From Mesorhizobium sp. B2-3-12 (GTDB lineage: Bacteria > Pseudomonadota > Alphaproteobacteria > Rhizobiales > Rhizobiaceae), in assembly GCF_006442205.1 (NCBI RefSeq), contig NZ_VFVR01000001.1, forward strand, positions 186,001 through 250,000: DNA of 64,000 bases. The letters run 5' to 3'. The position numbers and the translations under genes are program-made. Numbering within the stretch: position 1 is the first letter of the stretch; every line of letters starts with the position of its first letter. The notes below the pieces were generated by a model. It did no database searches, had not been told where the DNA came from, and saw only the letters and a list, made by a program, of their open reading frames with translations. This document shows, piece by piece, positions 59,495 through 64,000 of the stretch.

Positions 59495-60574
59495 TCAAGC
59501 CGCCAGCTTCGGCGCGGTCATGGCCCGGCCGTGCTCGTCGAAGACCATGACGTGACGCGGATCGATGAACACCTCGACCACCGCGTCGGTTTCGAAATCG
59601 CGGATGCCATGGGTCAGCATGACCCAGCGCGCATCGGCGAAATCCAGATGAATGAAACTTTCCGACCCGGTAATTTCGGTGATGGTGACCTTGGCTCGCA
59701 CCGGCACGGCCAAGGCATTGGGCCGTTCGAGCGAGAGGTGATGCGGTTGGAAGCCGATCGTGTAGTTCGTATCGGCGATGCCGGCGAGTTCCACGGGCAC
59801 CGGCAGCTTGACGCCGCCCTCGAGCAGGAAGTCCGGGCCCTTCTTGGCCAGCACGATGGTGTTGAGCGGCGGATCGGCGAAGGTCCTGGCCGTCACCAGG
59901 TCGACCGGCCTGCGGAAGACATCGATGGTCGGGCCGAACTGGGTGATCCGGCCTTCCGACAGCGTCGCCGTGTTGCCACCGAGCAGCAACGCTTCGTGCG
60001 GTTCTGTGGTGGCGTAGACGAAGATGGTGCCCGCGGCGGCGAAGATCCTCGGCAGTTCGGCCCGCAATTCCTCGCGCAATTTATAGTCGAGATTGGCCAG
60101 CGGCTCGTCGAGCAACACCAGGCTGGCATTCTTGACGATGGCGCGCGCCAGCGCCGTGCGCTGCTGCTGGCCGCCCGACAGGCTGAGCGGCGTGCGGTCG
60201 AGATAGGGCGTCAGCTTGAGAAGTGCCGCCGCTTCGCGCACCTGGCTGTCGATCTTGGCCTGTTCGATGCCGGCCACGCGCAAGGGCGAGGCGATGTTCT
60301 CATAGACTGTCATCGCCGGATAATTGATGAACTGCTGGTAGACCATGGCGATCTTGCGCTTCTGCACCGGCGTCCCGGTAACGTTCTGGCCGTCGAACCA
60401 GACCGAACCGGAGGTGGGCACGTCGAGGCCGGCCATCAGCCGCATCAGGCTGGTCTTGCCCGACAGGGTCGGCCCCAGCAGGACGTTGAGCGATCCATGC
60501 TGGAGCGTCAGCGACACGTCGCGGATATGCTCGGCCGCGCCGACCGCCTTGGTGACGTTTCTCAGTTCCAGCAT
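59495..60574 (-). CDS. glpS: ABC transporter ATP-binding protein, with degenerate Walker A and H-loop
   Basis: Nucleotide-binding subunit of 359 residues with a TOBE-like C-terminal half. Walker A is GPTLSGKT (34-41), in which L37 replaces the middle glycine. The H-loop is VYATTEPHEA, with T190 in place of histidine. The signature LSGGQ (132-136) and Walker B VLLDEP (D156, E157) are intact. It is the first transporter gene after glpD and 10 bp from glpT. Confidence 0.93.
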   Translation of the reverse strand: MLELRNVTKAVGAAEHIRDVSLTLQHGSLNVLLGPTLSGKTSLMRLMAGLDVPTSGSVWFDGQNVTGTPVQKRKIAMVYQQFINYPAMTVYENIASPLRVAGIEQAKIDSQVREAAALLKLTPYLDRTPLSLSGGQQQRTALARAIVKNASLVLLDEPLANLDYKLREELRAELPRIFAAAGTIFVYATTEPHEALLLGGNTATLSEGRITQFGPTIDVFRRPVDLVTARTFADPPLNTIVLAKKGPDFLLEGGVKLPVPVELAGIADTNYTIGFQPHHLSLERPNALAVPVRAKVTITEITGSESFIHLDFADARWVMLTHGIRDFETDAVVEVFIDPRHVMVFDEHGRAMTAPKLAA

Positions 60575-60616
60575 GACGCCTCCTCCCAGGCCTTCCGCAT
60601 CAGCTCGAGACCCTCT

Positions 60617-62173
60617 TCATTCGGCGGCCGCGACGTGCCGCCGGCTGATGCCGCGCATGAATTCATCCAGGGCGGCAACCTGCTCACGCGCAAGATGCAG
60701 GCCGCGCTTGGTCCGGCGCCACAGCACATCTTCCGCCGTGACAGCCCATTCGTTTTCAACGAGATAGCGCACCTCGACCTCGAAGAGGTCGCCACCGAAA
60801 TTGCGGCCGAGGTCGGCAATCGACTTGGCAAGGCCGAGCAGCACCTGGGCGCGCGTCCCGTAAAGCCGGGTCAGCCGACGGGCGAGGCGCTGGTCGAGGA
60901 AGGGATAGACACCCTTGAGCTTCGCCACCTGCGCGTCGAAACCGGTGGCCGGAAAATCTCCGCCAGGCAGCGGTGCGTTCGATGTCCACGGCTTGCCGCG
61001 CTTACCAAGAAAACCCTCGATCTTCTCCAGCATCGATTCCGAAAGCCGGCGATAGGTGGTGATCTTGCCGCCGAAGGCATTGACGATCGGCGCGGCGCCT
61101 TCGCCGCCATCGGCCTTCAGCACATAGTCGCGGGTCGCCTCCTGCGCCTTGGAGGCGCCGTCATCGTAGAGCGGGCGCACGGCCGAATAGGTCCAGACGA
61201 TATCCGAGCGCTTGACGGGAACCGCGAAATACTCGCTGGCCGCGGCGCAGAGATAGTCGATCTCGGTGTCGCTGATCTTCACATCATGCGGATCGCCGGG
61301 ATAATCCTGATCTGTGGTGCCAATCAGCGTGAACTCGTCCTCGTAGGGAATGGCGAAGATGATGCGGCCATCCCTGTTCTGGAAGAAATAGGCGCGCGGA
61401 TCGTCGAACTTCTTGGCGATGACGATGTGGCTGCCCTGCACCAGGCGCACATTGTGCACGTCGTTCAGCCCGACGACGCCGGACAGCACGTGATCGACCC
61501 AGGGCCCCGCCGCGTTGACCAGCAGCCGCGCCTTGACTTCTTCGGTCTCGCCGGTCCGCAGATCCTCGATCCTGATTGCCCAAAGGCCGTTTTCGCGGCG
61601 CGCGCCGACCACCTTGGTACGGGTGCGGATCGTTGCGCCGCGATCGGCGGCATCACGTGCGTTGAGCGCCACCAGACGCGCGTCGTTGACCCAGCCGTCG
61701 GAATATTCGAAAGCCTTTTTGAACAAAGGTTTCAAAGGCTTGCCGGCCGGATCGCTCGTCATGTCGAGCGTCCTGGTCGCCGGCAGCAATTTGCGCCCGC
61801 CAATGTGATCGTAGAGAAACAGGCCAAGCCGGATCAGCCAGGCCGGGCGCAGGCCCTTGGCGTAGGGCAGCACGAAACGCATCGGCCAGATGATGTGCGG
61901 CGCGTTCTTCCAAAGCACCTCGCGCTCCATCAGCGCTTCGCGCACCAGACGGAATTCGTAGAATTCGAGATAGCGCAGGCCGCCATGAATGAGCTTGGTC
62001 GAGCCGGATGAAGTTCCGCTGGCGAGATCGTTCATCTCGGCCAGAAAGACCGAAAACCCGCGCCCAACGGCATCCCGGGCAATGCCACAGCCGTTGATGC
62101 CACCGCCTATGACGAAGATGTCACGGATTGAAGATGCGTCCACCAGTTCCTCCACGATTTCGCATTGCACCAT
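60617..62173 (-). CDS. glpD: Glycerol-3-phosphate dehydrogenase (FAD, aerobic)
   Basis: Membrane-associated flavoenzyme that oxidises glycerol-3-phosphate to dihydroxyacetone phosphate and passes electrons to quinone. The 518-residue protein has the FAD-binding IFVIGGGINGCGIARDAVGR and then SGSTKLIHGGLRYLEFYEF. The C-terminal part reads WAVTAEDVLWRRTKRGLHL. It is first in the transporter operon, 42 bp before glpS, and its promoter is dotted with TTTCGTT half-sites next to glpR. Confidence 0.96.
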   Translation of the reverse strand: MVQCEIVEELVDASSIRDIFVIGGGINGCGIARDAVGRGFSVFLAEMNDLASGTSSGSTKLIHGGLRYLEFYEFRLVREALMEREVLWKNAPHIIWPMRFVLPYAKGLRPAWLIRLGLFLYDHIGGRKLLPATRTLDMTSDPAGKPLKPLFKKAFEYSDGWVNDARLVALNARDAADRGATIRTRTKVVGARRENGLWAIRIEDLRTGETEEVKARLLVNAAGPWVDHVLSGVVGLNDVHNVRLVQGSHIVIAKKFDDPRAYFFQNRDGRIIFAIPYEDEFTLIGTTDQDYPGDPHDVKISDTEIDYLCAAASEYFAVPVKRSDIVWTYSAVRPLYDDGASKAQEATRDYVLKADGGEGAAPIVNAFGGKITTYRRLSESMLEKIEGFLGKRGKPWTSNAPLPGGDFPATGFDAQVAKLKGVYPFLDQRLARRLTRLYGTRAQVLLGLAKSIADLGRNFGGDLFEVEVRYLVENEWAVTAEDVLWRRTKRGLHLAREQVAALDEFMRGISRRHVAAAE

Positions 62174-62199
62174 TTTTGTCTTTTGCGAAACCGTGGCGG

Positions 62200-62235
62200 A
62201 ATTATTTCGAACTCATAACGAATGTCAAACGAAAT
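62200..62235 (-). promoter_or_regulatory. glpD operon promoter with GlpR half-sites
   Basis: On the minus strand, TTGACA (62223-62228) and ATAATT (62200-62205) are 17 bp apart. Three TTTCGTT-like half-sites lie over them: TTTCGTT (62228-62234), TTCGTT (62217-62222) and TTCGAAA (62204-62210). The same half-site occurs at the glpR promoter. Repression by GlpR is inferred. Confidence 0.65.
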
Positions 62236-62267
62236 ATCACAAGCCCGTGAAACAGCCGTGAAAGCGC

Positions 62268-63035
62268 TTAGCCGAGCGACGTCTCGATCAGTTGAACCTC
62301 GGCCTCCTGGCAGATCCTGCGCACCGAGGCAATGTCGCAGCGGTCGGTGATGAAGGTGTTTACCTGGGACAGATGGCCGATCCGCACCGGCGCCGTACGC
62401 TCGAATTTGGTCTGGTCGGACACCAGGATGACATGCCTTGCATTGGCGATGATCGCTTGCGCCACCTTCACCTCGCGAAAATCGAAATCGAGCAACGCGC
62501 CATCATGATCGATAGCCGAGGCGCCGATGACAGCATAATCGACCTTGAACTGCCTGATGAAATCGACCGCCGCCTCGCCGACGACGCCGCCGTCGGAACC
62601 ACGCACAACCCCGCCCGCGATCACCACCTCGATCGACGGATATATGCGCATCCTATTGGCAACATTGATGTTATTGGTGATGACCATCAGACCGTTGTGG
62701 TCGAGCAATGCCTTGCTGACGGCTTCCGTCGTGGTGCCGATGTTGATGAACAGCGAGGCGTTGTCGGGGATAAGCCTGGCCGCCGCGCGGCCGATCGCTT
62801 CCTTCTCGTCGGCCGCGATCTTGCGCCTTGCCTCATACTCCATGTTCTCGATGCCGGACGGGAACAAAGCGCCGCCGTGGATGCGCGAAAGCAGGCGCTG
62901 GTCGCAGAGATCGTTGAGATCCTTGCGAATGGTCTGCGGCGTCACGTTGAAATGGGTCGCCAGATCGTCGACCAGCACACGGCCATTGTCCTTGGCCATC
63001 TGGATGATTTCGGCATGGCGCGGCGACAGATACAT
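62268..63035 (-). CDS. glpR: DeoR family transcriptional repressor GlpR
   Basis: DeoR-family regulator of 255 residues. The helix-turn-helix is at about 18-40 (VLVDDLATHFNVTPQTIRKD), followed by the DeoR signature and DNA wing (LLSRIHGGALFP). The sugar-phosphate-binding domain holds NIGTTTEAVSKALLDH and VIAGGVVRGSDGGVVGEAAV. GlpR proteins release DNA on binding glycerol-3-phosphate. It lies directly upstream of glpD and is probably autoregulated. Confidence 0.93.
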   Translation of the reverse strand: MYLSPRHAEIIQMAKDNGRVLVDDLATHFNVTPQTIRKDLNDLCDQRLLSRIHGGALFPSGIENMEYEARRKIAADEKEAIGRAAARLIPDNASLFINIGTTTEAVSKALLDHNGLMVITNNINVANRMRIYPSIEVVIAGGVVRGSDGGVVGEAAVDFIRQFKVDYAVIGASAIDHDGALLDFDFREVKVAQAIIANARHVILVSDQTKFERTAPVRIGHLSQVNTFITDRCDIASVRRICQEAEVQLIETSLG

Positions 63036-63049
63036 TTCACAACCTCCCC

Positions 63050-63092
63050 TTTTCGTTTTTCTTGATTATAACTGAAAACGAAAACGATGAAA
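63050..63092 (-). promoter_or_regulatory. glpR promoter with paired TTTTCGTTTT arms
   Basis: The perfect -10 TATAAT lies at 63065-63070 on the minus strand, with a weak -35 around 63087-63092. TTTTCGTTTT (63050-63059) and AAAACGAAAA (63075-63084) form a 10-bp inverted repeat centred on that -10, with the arms 25 bp apart. A further ACGA copy lies at 63084. This fits autorepression by GlpR. Confidence 0.7.
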
Positions 63093-63162
63093 GGGTATAA
63101 GCCGGCTAATGGAAATCACATGATTGCAAAGGCAAACTCCGGCACAACTTTACAAGCCCGGT

Positions 63163-64000
63163 TCAGGTCAGGCTACGCGCGATTTCGGTGATGACGGCAA
63201 AAGCCGAATCGACATCGGCGGCGGTTGCCTCGAACTGGCCGACCTGGAAGCGGATGGCGACGCGGCCATTCACACTGGTCTGCGTCAGGTAGATGCGGCC
63301 GTCATCGTTGATGGCATTGACCAGGCGAAGATTGTGACCGTCGGGCTCGGTGCCGGTGGGAGCGGCATGGCGGAATGAAAACAGCGACAGCATCGGCTCG
63401 GTGACGATCTCGAAATCCGGCTCGGCGGCGATGCGCGCGGCCAGGCCTTCGCTCCAGGCGACATGGTTGCGGATCATGGCGCGCAGATTCTCCAGCCCGT
63501 GGGCACGCAGCAGGAACCAAAGTTTCAGGGCGCGGAAGCGTCGGCCGAGCGGCACCGACCATTCGGAGTAATTGATGATGCCGTCGCGGCCATGTGTCTT
63601 GAGGAATTCGGGCTTTATGGCCAGTGTGCGAACGAGGTCCTCTGGCTGGCGAATGAACTGTATCGAGCAGTCGAATTGCGCGCCCAGCCATTTGTGGGGG
63701 TTGAAGACGATCGAATCCGCCAGCTCGGCGCCGGCCCAGAAATGGCGAAACTCCGGGCAGATCATCGCCGACCCGGCCCAGGCGGCATCCACATGCAGGT
63801 AGAGCCCATGCCGCCCCGCCACCGTCGCGACCGCTGCGATATCGTCCGTGCCGCCGGTGCTGGTGCCGCCGACGCTGGCGATGATGCCTGCGGGCAGCAT
63901 GCCGGCTTTCCGGTCGGCGATGATGGCCGCTTCGAGAGCCGCCGTATCCATGGCGCGAAAACGGCCGGCGACCGGAATGCGCACGAGATTGTCCTCGCCT
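63163..64000 (-). CDS. Pyridoxal-dependent decarboxylase, C-terminal part (5' end outside window)
   Basis: Group II PLP decarboxylase of the aromatic-L-amino-acid/tyrosine decarboxylase type. About 278 residues are visible, running to the stop at 63163; the N terminus lies beyond 64000. The PLP lysine is in VFNPHKWLGAQFDC, preceded by the cofactor aspartate in LYLHVDAAWAGSAM. The full family length is about 470-480. It is followed by no gene until glpR and is on the same strand. The amine it makes is not predictable; tryptamine, tyramine and phenylethylamine are candidates. Confidence 0.9.
   Translation of the reverse strand, partial: GEDNLVRIPVAGRFRAMDTAALEAAIIADRKAGMLPAGIIASVGGTSTGGTDDIAAVATVAGRHGLYLHVDAAWAGSAMICPEFRHFWAGAELADSIVFNPHKWLGAQFDCSIQFIRQPEDLVRTLAIKPEFLKTHGRDGIINYSEWSVPLGRRFRALKLWFLLRAHGLENLRAMIRNHVAWSEGLAARIAAEPDFEIVTEPMLSLFSFRHAAPTGTEPDGHNLRLVNAINDDGRIYLTQTSVNGRVAIRFQVGQFEATAADVDSAFAVITEIARSLT

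Noticed and set aside
59465..62011. An 848-residue plus-strand open frame opposite glpS and glpD
   Set aside because: Its composition (rich in R, A, G, D, H) is typical of antisense frames in GC-rich DNA, and it covers two genes with full catalytic motifs.

Overview
The window looks like chromosomal core DNA of an alphaproteobacterium of the order Rhizobiales, most likely Mesorhizobium or a close relative. It is GC-rich and has the gene order gltA / lpxB-lpxI-lpxA-fabZ-lpxD-bamA-rseP-cdsA-uppS-frr-pyrH / tsf-rpsB. It also carries rhizobial families (DUF1849/EipB, DUF1489, DUF6105, BA14K) and a glpR-glpD-glpSTPQUV-glpK glycerol locus like that described in Rhizobium leguminosarum. The genus is inferred from gene content, not from a search. 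I see no insertion sequence, integrase, prophage or CRISPR array.

Layout. 140-12835: citrate synthase, then a convergent envelope block for lipid A (lpxB, lpxI, lpxA, lpxD), fabZ, outer-membrane assembly (bamA), the RseP protease, phospholipid and undecaprenyl precursors (cdsA, uppS), ribosome recycling (frr) and UMP kinase (pyrH). 12988-15708: an aldo/keto reductase, a SnoaL-like protein and a LysR regulator sit between pyrH and tsf-rpsB, which are often adjacent. 15722-24484: translation genes, an exporter, EipB, RidA, a phosphodiesterase, acyltransferase, HIT protein, AzlCD, and a chloramphenicol-phosphotransferase-like gene that is frameshifted. 24550-31157: ClpA-ClpS, a phasin with a twin-operator promoter, a D,D-carboxypeptidase with a SPOR domain, a membrane J-protein and DUF1489. 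31232-41099: serine dehydratase, envelope proteins, gatCA, an MBL hydrolase, RuvX and an AidB-like acyl-CoA dehydrogenase. 41310-45345: pyrB, a dihydroorotase homologue without its metal ligands, plsY and dprA. 45352-51260: an OtsA/OtsB, glycoside hydrolase and glycosyltransferase cluster whose OtsA-like enzyme is membrane-anchored. 51440-52851: a small hypothetical, tRNA-Lys and a BA14K protein. 52930-63035: glycerol uptake and catabolism. 63163-64000: the C-terminal part of a PLP decarboxylase cut by the window end.

Most interesting points. (1) The two ATPases of the glycerol importer have complementary defects: GlpS has an altered Walker A and H-loop but an intact signature, and GlpT has an altered signature but intact Walker A and H-loop. 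Their dimer should therefore have one consensus and one degenerate ATP site, as in heterodimeric ABC exporters. (2) TTTCGTT half-sites lie across both the glpR and glpD promoters and point to the GlpR operator. (3) The phasin promoter carries two 13-bp TGYGCA-N-TGCRYA dyads whose centres are 21 bp apart. (4) The pyrB partner is a predicted non-catalytic dihydroorotase, and pyrB itself appears to be transcribed almost leaderless. (5) A 29-bp-arm hairpin made of heptanucleotide repeats lies between gltA and lpxB. (6) The membrane-tethered OtsA-like enzyme has an altered donor-binding loop and sits in a glucan-like gene cluster.
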